From Alsobacter ponti (GTDB lineage: Bacteria; Pseudomonadota; Alphaproteobacteria; Rhizobiales; Beijerinckiaceae), in the NCBI RefSeq assembly GCF_024294805.1, contig NZ_JANCLU010000012.1, forward strand, positions 62,001 to 126,000: DNA of 64,000 bases, read 5' to 3'. The stretch's first letter is position 1. Each line of letters opens with the position of its first letter. Shown piece by piece: positions 8,830-17,872 of this stretch. The position numbers and the translations under genes were made by a program. The notes under the pieces are model-generated. The model made no database searches, was not told the DNA's origin, and saw only the letters and a program-made list of their open reading frames with translations.

Positions 8830-10029
8830 TCAGCGCCCCGCGCCCAAACCCTGCCGCATCACGATCCGCCGCAGCGGCCCGATGGAGGCCAAAGCGAGCA
8901 GTCCCGCCCCCCGCAACGCATCGACGGGCATCAGCCCGGCCAGCAACGAGCGGTTGAGGAGATCGACCGCCGCCGTCAGCTTGCGGACGTCCGGTCCCCG
9001 CGCCCGCTCGTAGCGGGCCAGCCTCTCCGGAGCCCCGGGATCGCCCCCGGCCGGCCCCAGCGCGCGCGCCAGATCCGTCGCGTCGCGCAATCCCAGGTTG
9101 AGCCCCTGCGCGCCGATCGGCGGGAACACGTGCGCCGCCTCGCCGACGATGGCGGTCCGGCGGGCGGTGAAACGGTCGACGGAGAGGCCCGACATCGGCA
9201 CCACGCCGCGCGGGCCGTCGAGCCTCATCGCCCCCAGCATCGAGTGCGCCTGCTGCTCCGCCGCGAGCGCGAAAGCCTCCGGGTCGAGCCCCGCCAGCTC
9301 CTCGGCCCGCGCCGGATTCGTGAGCCATACCAAGCTGCTACGCTTGCCCTGCAGGGGCACCAGGGTGAACGGTCCGGCGCGCGTGTGGAACTCGGTCGAG
9401 GTGTCGTGGTGGGACTTGTCATGGGCCAGGATGGCGGTCACCGCCGACTGCTCGTACGTCCACGGGCGGCTGCCGATGCCGGCCGCCACCCGCACCGGGG
9501 AGGCCCGCCCGTCCGCCCCGACGACCAGTCCGGCGCGCAGGGTCTCGCCGGTATCGAGCGCAACCGCTGCGTGTGTGCCGTCGGTCGACAGGCCGGTCAT
9601 CAGCGCGTCGCGCAGCTCCAGTCCGGGCGTCGCGGCCGCGACCCGGGCGATCGATTCGACCAGCGTCCCGTTTTCGACGTTCTGCCCGAAGGCGTCGAGA
9701 CCCAGCTCGCCGGCGTGAAACGTCACCGGCGGACCCCGGAACAGCCCGCCCGTGTCGTCGACGATGGTCAGGCTCGCCAGCGGCGCGGCATGGGGCGCCA
9801 GCGCCTCCCAGGCCCCGATCTCCTCCAGGAAGCGCACCGAACCGTCCATCAGGGCGATGGTCCGCCCGTCCCGCCGCACCGGCCCGCGCGAGGCCAGAAC
9901 CACGCGCCAGCCCTGCCGGGCGAGCGCGATTCCGGCCGAAAGCCCGACCGCTCCGCCCCCCACGATCGCAATATCGGTCGAATCCACGCCAAAAACCCCG
10001 GTTGCCGCGACGATCTCTCGCCGATCCAT
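8830..10029 (-). CDS. UbiH/UbiF/COQ6-family FAD-dependent monooxygenase
   Basis: 399 aa flavoprotein hydroxylase. The Rossmann motif DIAIVGGGAVGLSAGIALARQG starts near residue 18, VGADGRASPVR is the DG motif, and GEAAHVFPPIGAQGLNLGLRDA is the GD-like FAD ribityl-binding motif specific to the UbiH/UbiF/VisC group. Such enzymes hydroxylate the ring during ubiquinone biosynthesis. Start ATG 10029 is provisional; GTG 9987 would remove the first 14 residues and also leave the FAD motif intact. Which ring position it acts on cannot be inferred. Confidence 0.85.
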   Translation of the reverse strand: MDRREIVAATGVFGVDSTDIAIVGGGAVGLSAGIALARQGWRVVLASRGPVRRDGRTIALMDGSVRFLEEIGAWEALAPHAAPLASLTIVDDTGGLFRGPPVTFHAGELGLDAFGQNVENGTLVESIARVAAATPGLELRDALMTGLSTDGTHAAVALDTGETLRAGLVVGADGRASPVRVAAGIGSRPWTYEQSAVTAILAHDKSHHDTSTEFHTRAGPFTLVPLQGKRSSLVWLTNPARAEELAGLDPEAFALAAEQQAHSMLGAMRLDGPRGVVPMSGLSVDRFTARRTAIVGEAAHVFPPIGAQGLNLGLRDATDLARALGPAGGDPGAPERLARYERARGPDVRKLTAAVDLLNRSLLAGLMPVDALRGAGLLALASIGPLRRIVMRQGLGAGR

Positions 10030-10176
10030 GCTGCTGCGCGATGACCTGCGTCAAGGTGGGGCAGGGCCCCGCGTGCGACAAGACCGTCGCGCCGCGCCGT
10101 CGGTTCTCGCAAAAGTGGTGGGCGCTGATCCGGTCGGGTGCTAAGTGCAGGCGCGATCGGGCGCGATCCGGACGAC

Positions 10177-11013
10177 ATGACGGCAAGCACGACCAACCCT
10201 CCCGCAAGCCCGCCCCGACGGGCCGAACGCGTCGCCGCGCTGGCGATCGCCGCCCTGACGCTGGCCGGCTGGACGGCGCTCGCGCTGGAGGCGGGCCGCG
10301 CCGGATGGGGCGCCGACGCACTCTGGCAGGCGGTCTGCCGCCCGGTGGGGCTGGAGCGCGGAGCCGACCTCGCCGGGCTCGCCGCCGACTACGCGGTCGC
10401 CGCCGGGTTCTGGGTGGCGATGACGATGGCCATGATGCTGCCCACCGCCGCGCCCATGGCGCTGTCCTACGCCGAAGAGGCGGCGGGGGGCGGTTTCGGC
10501 CCGCGCCCCGCGTCGCCGCTCGTGCTGATCGCCGGCTATCTCGCCGTCTGGACCCCCGTCGCGCTCGCGGCGGCGGCGCTCCAGGTGGGCGGCGGACTGG
10601 CGCTCGCCTGGCTCGCCCCGCCGCCGCGCGTCGCCGCCGCGCTCGCCGGCCTGGCGATGGGGGCGGCGGGCCTCTACCAGTTCAGCGACTACAAGCTCGC
10701 CTGCCTCAGCTTCTGCCGGCACCCGCTCGACGCCGCGGCGGCGCGGGCGGGCCGAACCGGCGTGTTCCGCCTCGGCGTCGGGCAGGGCGTCCGGTGCGTC
10801 GGCTGCTGCTGGGCGATGATGGCGCTGATGCTGGCGGCGGGGACGATGAACATCGTCTGGATGGCCGTCTTCGCCGTGCTGATGACGCTCGAGAAGACGA
10901 GCTCGGGCGTCTGGATGCCGCGACTCATCGGGGCGGGGCTGATCGCCGCGGGCTTCGCCGTGGCGGCGGGGGAGGCGGGCTTGGACGCCCTGACGCGCGT
11001 GCTGCGCGCCTGA
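10177..11013 (+). CDS. DUF2182 integral membrane protein
   Basis: 278 aa, several transmembrane helices. The conserved region VAMTMAMMLPTAAPMALSY and the Cys-rich stretch GVRCVGCCWAMMALMLAAGT followed by WMAVFAVLMTLEK are characteristic of DUF2182 (described as predicted metal-binding membrane proteins). ATG 10177 is preferred over the upstream GTG because the sequence before it is not conserved-looking. The cellular role of the family is not established. It stands alone between a divergent monooxygenase gene and pcs. Confidence 0.8.
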   Translation: MTASTTNPPASPPRRAERVAALAIAALTLAGWTALALEAGRAGWGADALWQAVCRPVGLERGADLAGLAADYAVAAGFWVAMTMAMMLPTAAPMALSYAEEAAGGGFGPRPASPLVLIAGYLAVWTPVALAAAALQVGGGLALAWLAPPPRVAAALAGLAMGAAGLYQFSDYKLACLSFCRHPLDAAAARAGRTGVFRLGVGQGVRCVGCCWAMMALMLAAGTMNIVWMAVFAVLMTLEKTSSGVWMPRLIGAGLIAAGFAVAAGEAGLDALTRVLRA

Positions 11014-11152
11014 AATGCGCGTGGGCGACTGTTCTTCCACCGCAAATTCCGCCCGGCACTGGCCATTCGCTGGCTGTTGATGTTTTATCGGTCGGGTCAT
11101 CCCCTCTCCCGATGACCCCGATCCCAGCCGGGTTCCACGGCCTCGTTCACCG

Positions 11153-11899
11153 GTGCAACGCTTGACGACGGACAGCGACGAAGACCTGCGCGCCAAGCGG
11201 CCCTTCGCCGAGAGGTTGCCGGCCTATTGCGTCCATTTCTTCACCGCCTCGGGGGGCGCGCTGGCGCTGCTGGCCCTGCTCGCGGCGGTCGAGAAGAACC
11301 TGGCCCATTCGTTCGCGTGGCTGGGCGTGGCGCTGATCGTCGACGGCATCGACGGCACCATCGCGCGGGCGCTGCACGTGCGCGACCGTCTGCCGAACAT
11401 CTCCGGCGACGTGCTCGATCTGGTCATCGACTTCACGACCTATGTCTTCGTCCCCGCGGCGATCCTCGTCTATTCGGGCATCTGGGAACGCGGCTTCGCG
11501 CTGACCTGGGCGGTGGCCATCGTCGTCTCGGCGGCGCTGTATTTCTCGGACCTGAGGATGAAGACGCCCGACAACTGGTTCGCCGGCTTCCCGGCCGTCT
11601 GGAACGTGGTCGTCTTCTACCTCATCATCTACCAGCCCTCGCCGTGGATCGCGACGGCCGTGATCGCGGCGGCGGCGGTGGGCCAGGCGCTACCGCTCGT
11701 CTTCGTGCATCCGTTCCGCGTCAAGCAGTTCAAGCCTGTCACGCTGGTCATGTGCGTGGTGTGGATGGCGGCCGGCTTCATGACCATCGCCGAGGACCTG
11801 AAGCCCGACGGCCTGACCAATGTCGCGCTGCTGGCGAGCGCGCTCTATTTCACCGGGCTGGGCTTGTTGCGCAAACGCCCGGCCTCGCCGCACGCGTGA
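11153..11899 (+). CDS. pcs: Phosphatidylcholine synthase
   Basis: 248 aa, multispanning CDP-alcohol phosphatidyltransferase. The catalytic motif is DGIDGTIARALHVRDRLPNI followed by SGDVLDLVIDF, fitting D-G-x2-A-R-x8-9-G-x3-D-x3-D, with two characteristic acidic residues in the second part. Length and the FFTASGGALALLALL and DNWFAGFPAVWNVV segments match bacterial Pcs, which condenses CDP-diacylglycerol with choline to give phosphatidylcholine in the inner membrane. Pcs is common in Hyphomicrobiales that associate with eukaryotes. The start is GTG 11153. No operon partner is evident. Confidence 0.93.
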   Translation: MQRLTTDSDEDLRAKRPFAERLPAYCVHFFTASGGALALLALLAAVEKNLAHSFAWLGVALIVDGIDGTIARALHVRDRLPNISGDVLDLVIDFTTYVFVPAAILVYSGIWERGFALTWAVAIVVSAALYFSDLRMKTPDNWFAGFPAVWNVVVFYLIIYQPSPWIATAVIAAAAVGQALPLVFVHPFRVKQFKPVTLVMCVVWMAAGFMTIAEDLKPDGLTNVALLASALYFTGLGLLRKRPASPHA

Positions 11900-12011
11900 C
11901 GGCGTCCGAACCGCTTGGCGGGGATCGCGGCGCGCGCTAGACGTGCCGGCCCGGCGGTGCATCCCGTTCCATCCCGAAGCGTTGACCCCGGTCCCAAACA
12001 AGAGGCCTCCC

Positions 12012-12329
12012 ATGTTCACCATCGAAATCGGCGGAAAGCCCGTCGCGGTCGTCGACGCCACCGAAGCCGGAACGCGCGAATTGCTGGAGCAGGAGGATTT
12101 CCAGGAGGATCTCGCCAGCCTTACCAGCAGCGGCCAGCCTCTGTGGGACGGCAACGCCGCGCTCACGATCCGGCCGTCCACCGAGGACGAGATCGCGGAA
12201 TTCGAGGATTCCGCCTTCGACGATGAAGACGACGAGGACGAGGACACCGAGGAGGTCGAGGGCGACGAGGACGTCTCGACCGTCTATTTCCTCGTCCCGC
12301 TCGACGACGATGAAGACGAGGAGGACTGA
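12012..12329 (+). CDS. Small highly acidic hypothetical protein
   Basis: 105 aa. Residues 1-60 look folded (MFTIEIGGKPVAVVDATEAG). The rest is dominated by Asp and Glu, with two acidic blocks on either side of a short hydrophobic strand, STVYFLVPL. ATG 12012 has AGGCCTCCC before it. Codon position bias is strongly GC3, as in true genes here. No function can be assigned; the acidic tail could bind cations or basic partners, which is speculation. Confidence 0.6.
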   Translation: MFTIEIGGKPVAVVDATEAGTRELLEQEDFQEDLASLTSSGQPLWDGNAALTIRPSTEDEIAEFEDSAFDDEDDEDEDTEEVEGDEDVSTVYFLVPLDDDEDEED

Positions 12330-12417
12330 CCCGGAACGAAGCGCGAGCGGCGGCGTTGATTCCATCGGCGCCGCCCCGACCTTCCGGGGCGGCGCACCGA
12401 ATGCGAAGGAATTCGAC

Positions 12418-12687
12418 ATGGCCGCGATCGATCGTGCCGCGTTGGCCGCCTGCCTTCTCTTGACGACGGCGTCCCTCGCGCTGGCTTGCCCCGACGGCGC
12501 GGTCCATGCCGAGTCCGGCATGCCGGCCATCGGCGCCAATGCGCCGGGCGCGGGCGCCAAGTTTCGCCCGATGGCAGAACCTCCGGCCGGAACGGCCGTG
12601 CTCCGCCAGCGCATCGACGTGACCACCTCCAGCGCCGCGATGGCGGGAGACGACGACGTCACGACGGGTTCCGTGCCCCGGCGCTAG
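12418..12687 (+). CDS. Small secreted hypothetical protein
   Basis: 89 aa beginning MAAIDRAALAACLLLTTASLALA, a convincing Sec signal peptide, followed by a Cys and a low-complexity tail rich in Ala, Pro, Gly and Thr. ATG 12418 has GCGAAGGAATTCGAC upstream. It lies 88 bp after the acidic small protein gene and its stop overlaps the stop of the convergent methyltransferase gene. No family was recognised. Confidence 0.5.
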   Translation: MAAIDRAALAACLLLTTASLALACPDGAVHAESGMPAIGANAPGAGAKFRPMAEPPAGTAVLRQRIDVTTSSAAMAGDDDVTTGSVPRR

Positions 12688-13211
12688 GGGGCCACTCGAC
12701 GCCGATAGGCGAAATAGCTTCCAGGTTCCACGCCGGGCGGCAGCGCGACGGGCTCGAGGCCCTCGGCCTCCAATGGCTGGTCGCTGAGGACGAGCCCGTT
12801 CGACACGGTGAACCTGGCGAGCCACGGTCCCAGCCACAGCGCGAGTTCGCGCGTGGTGCGCGGATCGTCCGAGCCGAAATCGGCGTGAACGAGCGCCGCC
12901 GTCTGCCCGAGCTTTTCGTAGGCGGCCGGGACGGTCTCGGCGAATTCACCCAGGAACAGGGTTTCGCGATCCGGAATGGCGTCTCGATGGGCCGCGACGT
13001 GCCGGTCGAACACCCAGATGCGGCGGTCGGGACAACACAGGCGCAAGTGGTCGAACGTACGGCCCTTTCCCAGTCCTACTTCCAGGATCGAACCCGGCAT
13101 GTCGCGGATCACCTCGACGGCATGCTCGATGGCGGCCCGTTGAGCCGTCATCCTGCGGATAAACAGGTCGAGCCTGCTCATCCGCCGTGCGCTCGTGGTG
13201 CTGCTCCGCAT
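12684..13211 (-). CDS. Class I SAM-dependent methyltransferase (Methyltransf_17 type)
   Basis: 175 aa. The sequence SILEVGLGKGRTFDHLR is the SAM-binding motif I with the ExGxGxGRTxDH form of this small family, and RIWVFDRHVAAH follows as motif II. ATG 13211 is selected because AGGAGA stands seven bases before it; an in-frame ATG at 13229 would add six residues. Substrate unknown. The gene is divergent from the Bcr/CflA exporter and convergent with the small secreted protein gene, overlapping it by four bases. Confidence 0.8.
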   Translation of the reverse strand: MRSSTTSARRMSRLDLFIRRMTAQRAAIEHAVEVIRDMPGSILEVGLGKGRTFDHLRLCCPDRRIWVFDRHVAAHRDAIPDRETLFLGEFAETVPAAYEKLGQTAALVHADFGSDDPRTTRELALWLGPWLARFTVSNGLVLSDQPLEAEGLEPVALPPGVEPGSYFAYRRRVAP

Positions 13212-13353
13212 GGGCGGTTCTCCTGCCATCGAGTTAGAGTTCCGGCTCGCCGTCGCAAGGCTTCGGCGGCGGCGCATGCGAGCCCGTCCGTCCGCGAGGT
13301 TGTCCTTCGGACCGAGGCAGGCCATAACCCCCGTCTTGGAGCCCACCCCCGCC

Positions 13354-14595
13354 ATGCATGAACCGGCCGCCACCCCACAACCCGCCGCGGCCCAAATCGG
13401 TCATGCGCCGATGGGCTTCCTCGAGTTCGTGACGATGATCGCCGGGCTCATGGCGCTCAACGCGCTGGCGCTCGACATCATGCTTCCGGCGCTTCCCGAA
13501 ATCGGCCATGGGCTCGGCCTGACGCGCGACAACGATCGGCAACTCGTCCTGTCGACCTACATGGTCGGCTTCGGTCTCGGCCAGTTCGTCATCGGCTCGG
13601 TGTCGGACCGCTTCGGTCGCAAGCCCGTGCTGATGTTCGGAATCGTCGTCTACATCGCCACTGCCGCGATCTGCGCGATGGCGCCGAGCTTCGTCCTGCT
13701 GCTGGTCGCACGATTCATGCAGGGCCTGGCCTCGGCCGTGCCGCGCGTCATCACCACCTCGGTCGTCCGCGACTGCTACAACGGCCGCCGCATGGCGAGC
13801 GTGATGTCGCTGTCGATGATGGTGTTCATGGCGGTCCCGGTGCTGGCGCCGTCCATCGGCCAGATCATCGTGCTCGTCGCGCCCTGGCGCGCCATTTTCG
13901 GATTCCTGGCGATCTACGGTGTCATCGTCGGCACGTGGTCCTTCCTGCGCCTGCCGGAGACGCTGCCGGCGGATCGGCGGCGCCCGATCAACCCCCGCAG
14001 CGTCTTCGAGGCGTTCGTGCACGTGCTCGGAAACCGGCTGACGGTCGGCTACAGCCTCGCCGGCGGGCTGATGTTCGGGGCGATGTTTTCGCTGCTGCTC
14101 TCGGCGCAGCAGATCTTCGGCGAAGTGTACGGGCTGGGGCCCTGGTTTCCGGTGGCTTTCGCGGGCATCGCGATCATGATGTCGCTGTCGTCGTTCCTGA
14201 ACGCGCGTTTCGTCGGGCGGCTCGGCATGAAGCGGATCTCGCACACCGCGGTGATGGCCTTCACGCTGATCGCGCTGACCATGAGCATCGCGGCGCGGGC
14301 GGGCGTCCTGTCCTTCCCGCCGTTCATCGGCCTGCTGGCGATGGCCCTGTTCTTCGTCGGACTGGTCTTCGCCAACTTCAACGCCATCGCGATGGAGCCT
14401 CAGGGCAAGATCGCCGGCACGGCCTCGTCGATCATCGGGTCGCTGACCACGCTGCTCGCCGCCTCGATCGGCTCGATCACGGGCCAGGCGTTCGACGGCA
14501 CCGTCATTCCGCTCAGCACCGCCCACCTCGTGCTCGGCCTCGCGGCGCTGGCCACCATCTCCGTCACAGAAAAAGGCCGGCTTTTCGGCCCGTAA
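13354..14595 (+). CDS. Bcr/CflA-family multidrug efflux MFS transporter
   Basis: 413 aa with about 12 hydrophobic helices. LDIMLPALPEIGHGLGL in the first helix and GFGLGQFVIGSVSDRFGRKPVL (MFS motif A in the loop 2-3) identify the DHA1 Bcr/CflA branch; ARFMQGLASAVPRVITTSVVRD is the second family hallmark. These proton-driven exporters expel drugs or metabolites such as bicyclomycin or cysteine. ATG 13354 is the start that gives the usual cytosolic N-terminus; the frame is open upstream without coding support. It stands alone on the plus strand. Confidence 0.9.
   Translation: MHEPAATPQPAAAQIGHAPMGFLEFVTMIAGLMALNALALDIMLPALPEIGHGLGLTRDNDRQLVLSTYMVGFGLGQFVIGSVSDRFGRKPVLMFGIVVYIATAAICAMAPSFVLLLVARFMQGLASAVPRVITTSVVRDCYNGRRMASVMSLSMMVFMAVPVLAPSIGQIIVLVAPWRAIFGFLAIYGVIVGTWSFLRLPETLPADRRRPINPRSVFEAFVHVLGNRLTVGYSLAGGLMFGAMFSLLLSAQQIFGEVYGLGPWFPVAFAGIAIMMSLSSFLNARFVGRLGMKRISHTAVMAFTLIALTMSIAARAGVLSFPPFIGLLAMALFFVGLVFANFNAIAMEPQGKIAGTASSIIGSLTTLLAASIGSITGQAFDGTVIPLSTAHLVLGLAALATISVTEKGRLFGP
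14570..14590 (-). terminator. Intrinsic terminator for the minus-strand unit ending at 14641
   Basis: Read on the minus strand, GGCCG pairs with CGGCC around a six-base loop, followed by five T residues. It overlaps the 3' end of the convergent exporter gene and lies about 50 bp past the stop of the 40-aa peptide gene, so it probably ends the DUF808/peptide transcript. Confidence 0.7.
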
Positions 14596-14640
14596 CGTCG
14601 CGACGGCCCGCCTCGCGAATGCGCCCGGCGGCGCCGCGGC

Positions 14641-14763
14641 TCAACGCGACACGCGCTCCCACATCTCCCGGACGCTCGGCGTCCGCGGCGCGCCGAGCAT
14701 CATCTGTCCGATGACGAGCACGGCGACGAGCGCCAACAACAGGATCTGCATGCGTCGCGACAT
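14641..14763 (-). CDS. 40-aa single-span membrane peptide (hypothetical)
   Basis: A short frame of 40 codons: MSRRMQILLLALVAVLVIGQ, then MMLGAPRTPSVREMWERVSR. It has one clear hydrophobic span (about residues 6-23) with two Arg residues on the N-terminal side, and an amphipathic tail. A GGAGGCG ribosome site precedes the ATG at 14763. A terminator follows at 14570-14590. It lies 39 bp downstream of the DUF808 gene on the same strand, so the two may be co-transcribed. No homologue is known to me. Confidence 0.55.
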   Translation of the reverse strand: MSRRMQILLLALVAVLVIGQMMLGAPRTPSVREMWERVSR

Positions 14764-14802
14764 GTTGGCGCGCCTCCCGCCCGCTCTGTCCGAACCCGGA
14801 GA

Positions 14803-15792
14803 CTAGCGTCCCAGGACGCCGCGCGCGAGCCGCCACAGGGGCGCGACGACCCGCCCGACGATCGGGATCGACACGATGCCGATCGCCAGCCCCACGGCGC
14901 CCGCGCCGAGCGCCGAGACGAACCATTCGACGAGGCCGCCGAGCGCCGGCGCGGCCTGGCCCGCCTTTACCGCGGCGTCGTGGATGAGGTGGGCGAGCCA
15001 GGGCGCGCCGAAGACCTCCAGTCCATGCACGATGATGCCGCCGCCGACCCAGATCATCGCGGCCGTTCCCAGCCCGGCGAGCGTGGCGAGGAGCAGGGGC
15101 ATTCCCTTGACCAGTCCGCGTCCGAGGCCGCGGACGACGGCTCCGGACGCCGAGTCCGAACCGGCGCGGGCGAGAGCGACGCCGACATCGTCGGCCTTCA
15201 CGATCACCGCCACCGCCCCGTAGACGAGCAAGGTGATGCCCGTGCCCACCACCGCGAGCACGACCGCCTGGCCCCACAGACCCGCCTCGGGCACGGCGGC
15301 GAGCGTGATGGCCATGATTTCGGCGGACAGGATGAAATCCGTCCGCACCGCTCCCGCGACCTTGTCGTTCTCGAAGGCGGCAGGATCGCTGGCCCGGTGA
15401 GGCTGCGCCTCGTCCTCGTGGCGATGGGCGGCGCCGGGAAACAGGGCCTCGTAGAGCTTCTCGGCGCCTTCATAGGCCAGGAACAGGCCGCCGAGCATCA
15501 AGAGCGGCGTGATCGCCCAGGGGGCCAGCAGGCTCAACCCGAGCGCGGCCGGTAGCAGGATCAGGAGCTTGTTGCGCAGCGAGCCCACCGCGATCTTGCC
15601 GACGATCGGCAGTTCGCGCGCCGCCGCGAAGCCCACGACGTAGCGCGGCGTGACGGCCGCATCGTCGATGACCACGCCCGCCGCCTTCGTGCCGGCCTTC
15701 ATGGCCTGCGCGCCCACGTCGTCGAGTGAAGCCGCCGCGACCTTCGCGAGGGCGGCGACATCGTCCAGCAACGCCAACAATCCGACGCTCAC
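14803..15792 (-). CDS. DUF808 family inner-membrane protein (YedI-like)
   Basis: 329 aa. The N-terminus MSVGLLALLDDVAALAKVAA and the segment DDAAVTPRYVVGFAAARELPI are the family signatures, followed by FLAYEGAEKLYEAL and ENDKVAGAVRTDFILSAEIM. About six to eight transmembrane helices are visible. Family function is not established. ATG 15792 gives the canonical N-terminus. Likely shares a transcript with the 40-aa peptide downstream. Confidence 0.88.
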   Translation of the reverse strand: MSVGLLALLDDVAALAKVAAASLDDVGAQAMKAGTKAAGVVIDDAAVTPRYVVGFAAARELPIVGKIAVGSLRNKLLILLPAALGLSLLAPWAITPLLMLGGLFLAYEGAEKLYEALFPGAAHRHEDEAQPHRASDPAAFENDKVAGAVRTDFILSAEIMAITLAAVPEAGLWGQAVVLAVVGTGITLLVYGAVAVIVKADDVGVALARAGSDSASGAVVRGLGRGLVKGMPLLLATLAGLGTAAMIWVGGGIIVHGLEVFGAPWLAHLIHDAAVKAGQAAPALGGLVEWFVSALGAGAVGLAIGIVSIPIVGRVVAPLWRLARGVLGR

Positions 15793-15973
15793 GGATCCTC
15801 CTTCGCGCTCGTGGCTACATGGACCCGCGAAAGACCCGCTCCCGGCGCGAAAATCAAGATCCAGCCAGCGCGCCGGCTCACGCGCCTGGGGAACCTGAAG
15901 CGGGGTCGGTTCGCGCTTGGCGGGTCAGTCGGCGGGGGCCAGAACCCTGTTGGCCTCCGGCGGAAGGCGGAAC

Positions 15974-15989
15974 TGTCACGCGCGTGACA
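15974..15989. promoter_or_regulatory. Island operator copy 1: TGTCACGCGCGTGACA
   Basis: A perfect 16-bp palindrome 51 bp before the ATG of the hybrid kinase gene at 16041. It is identical to copy 4 (28969-28984) and is one of six related dyads in the island. Arrangement can be read as TGTCA-N6-TGACA (Crp/Fnr spacing) or as two heptamers in 7-2-7 order (NarL-type spacing). Confidence 0.7.
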
Positions 15990-16040
15990 TCGGCCATGCG
16001 CCCGGAAGAGCAGACTGGCCTCGGTGCACGAGGGATTTGG

Positions 16041-17813
16041 ATGGCGAACGGTTCGGGCGAACTTTATGGCGCGGATCGGGACGCCGAAATTCGGGAACTG
16101 ACGGCCCTGATGGCGCGCCAGATTCCGGTGGTCCTCGCGGCTGTCGTCATCGTCGGCGTCACGGCCCTCTGCGTGGTGGAGAGTGTCCATGCCGATCTCG
16201 GCTGGACTGGACCGTGGCTTGCCTCGCTTCTCGTCGTAACGGCGGCGCGGGCCGGCATGCTCGTGGCCTATCGGCTTGCGGCCGACAGGTTTGGGCCCTT
16301 GTTCTGGAAGGCAGGCTTTACGCTCGCCAGCCTGTTTTCGGGTTGCCTGTTCGGACTGTTCGGCTGGCACGTCGTCAGCCTCGGCAATTCGCTTCTGACG
16401 GCGTTCGCGATCATGATGTTGACGGGGCTGACCGCCGGCTCCCTCGCGTCTCTGTCCGCGCTGCGAGCGGTGTACGCGGCCTTCGCGATCTCCGCCATGG
16501 GCCCTGTCATCGTCTGGTTCGCACTCCGCCCGCAGGCGGCGGAGCAGGCGATGGCCATCCTGGGCCTCGCCTTTCTGCTGACTCACCTTGGCTACTCGCA
16601 GTTGCAGAACGGCACTTTCCGCGACCTGATCCGGCTTCGCGACCATGAGCGTCGTCTCGTCTCTGAGATCGCGGAGGCGCGCGATCGGGCCGAGCGCTCG
16701 AGCCAGGAAAAAACCCGCTTCCTGCTGGCAGCCGGGCACGATCTGCGCCAGCCCCTCTATGCCATGCGCCTACTGCTCGACACGCTGGAGGGCGCGGATA
16801 TGGAACACCGACGCGCACGCATCGCCTCGATCGTGCAGTCGGCGGACGCGATCCGGGACTTGCTCGACCGGATGCTCGAAGCCGCTCGGGCGGGTGTGGG
16901 CGGCTATGCTCCCCACATGGGCATCGTCCGCATGGACGACATTCTCAGGCAGGTCTCGCTGGAGTTCGCCGCGGACGCGGCCGCGAAGTCGCTCGACTTT
17001 TGCGTCGTGGGAACGCGCAGGGCGGTGCGGACGGACCCGGTTCTGCTCACCCAGATCCTGCGCAATTTCGTCGGCAACGCGGTCCGGCACACGCAACATG
17101 GCCGCGTGCTCATCGGCGCGCGCCCGCGGGGGAACCGCCTGTCGCTCCAGGTGTGGGACACGGGGCCGGGGATCCATGCCGACGACATCCCGACGATCTT
17201 CGAACCGTTCCGTCAGCTCTCGAATCCCGGGCGGCAGGCGCGGCGCGGGCACGGGCTCGGCCTGACGATCGCTCGCGGCATGGCCGAGATCATCGGTGCG
17301 CCCATCGAGGTGCGGTCCTGGCCGGGACGGGGCTCGATGTTCGCCATCACCGTCGACCTTGCCGTGGGGGGAACGATCCCGTCCAGCGAGGAGCGTCTGG
17401 ATCGCAAGCGTCAGGCCGGCCCCCCGGTTCATGAGGAGGGGGTCGTCGTCCTGGTAGTGGAAGACCATCCCACCGCGCGGGCCGTCCTGGTCGACATTCT
17501 CGAGGGCTGGGGCTACCGCACCATCGAGGCGCAGGACAGCGACGCGGCGCTGAAGGCCGTCGTTCGCGCCGGCCCGGCGCCGGATATCATCGTCACCGAC
17601 CTGCGGCTGCCCGGCGCTGTGGACGGGATGTCTCTCATCGCCCGCATGCGTGCACGATTCGGGCGGCCCATCCCGGCCCTGGTCGTGACAGGCGATCCGC
17701 TCGCGCCCGAGCCGGACAGCGACATCATTGTTCTTCGCAAGCCGATCAGTTCGGGAGAACTGGCCGCCGCGTTGGCCAGCATGCGCAACCTTCCGGAGAA
17801 TGCGGGCGCCTGA
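16041..17813 (+). CDS. Hybrid sensor histidine kinase with membrane sensor and receiver domain
   Basis: 590 aa. Residues about 28-185 form roughly six transmembrane helices with little extracellular loop. A coiled coil leads to the DHp domain with phosphoacceptor His233 in GHDLRQPLYAMRLLLDTL. The HATPase domain shows NFVGNAVRHT (N box), DTGPGIHADD (G1) and GHGLGLTIARGM (G2). A receiver follows from about residue 468, with acidic pair ED near 474 and phosphoacceptor Asp520 in IVTDLRLPG. No output domain is attached, so it probably acts through a phosphorelay to a separate regulator; the LuxR-type regulator encoded convergently at 17873-18469 is the natural partner. ATG 16041 is chosen over 15996, which would sit six bases from the operator. 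Confidence 0.88.
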   Translation: MANGSGELYGADRDAEIRELTALMARQIPVVLAAVVIVGVTALCVVESVHADLGWTGPWLASLLVVTAARAGMLVAYRLAADRFGPLFWKAGFTLASLFSGCLFGLFGWHVVSLGNSLLTAFAIMMLTGLTAGSLASLSALRAVYAAFAISAMGPVIVWFALRPQAAEQAMAILGLAFLLTHLGYSQLQNGTFRDLIRLRDHERRLVSEIAEARDRAERSSQEKTRFLLAAGHDLRQPLYAMRLLLDTLEGADMEHRRARIASIVQSADAIRDLLDRMLEAARAGVGGYAPHMGIVRMDDILRQVSLEFAADAAAKSLDFCVVGTRRAVRTDPVLLTQILRNFVGNAVRHTQHGRVLIGARPRGNRLSLQVWDTGPGIHADDIPTIFEPFRQLSNPGRQARRGHGLGLTIARGMAEIIGAPIEVRSWPGRGSMFAITVDLAVGGTIPSSEERLDRKRQAGPPVHEEGVVVLVVEDHPTARAVLVDILEGWGYRTIEAQDSDAALKAVVRAGPAPDIIVTDLRLPGAVDGMSLIARMRARFGRPIPALVVTGDPLAPEPDSDIIVLRKPISSGELAAALASMRNLPENAGA

Positions 17814-17872
17814 ATGGGCGGCCTGGCCGTTGAAAGCTGGGTCCCGTCGGCTTCGGGCTCGAGTGGGCCGTT

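Noticed and set aside
15996-16040. Earlier in-frame start for the hybrid kinase
   Set aside because: It would lie only six bases after the operator, with no room for a promoter, whereas ATG 16041 gives the same 45-60 bp spacing as most other copies.
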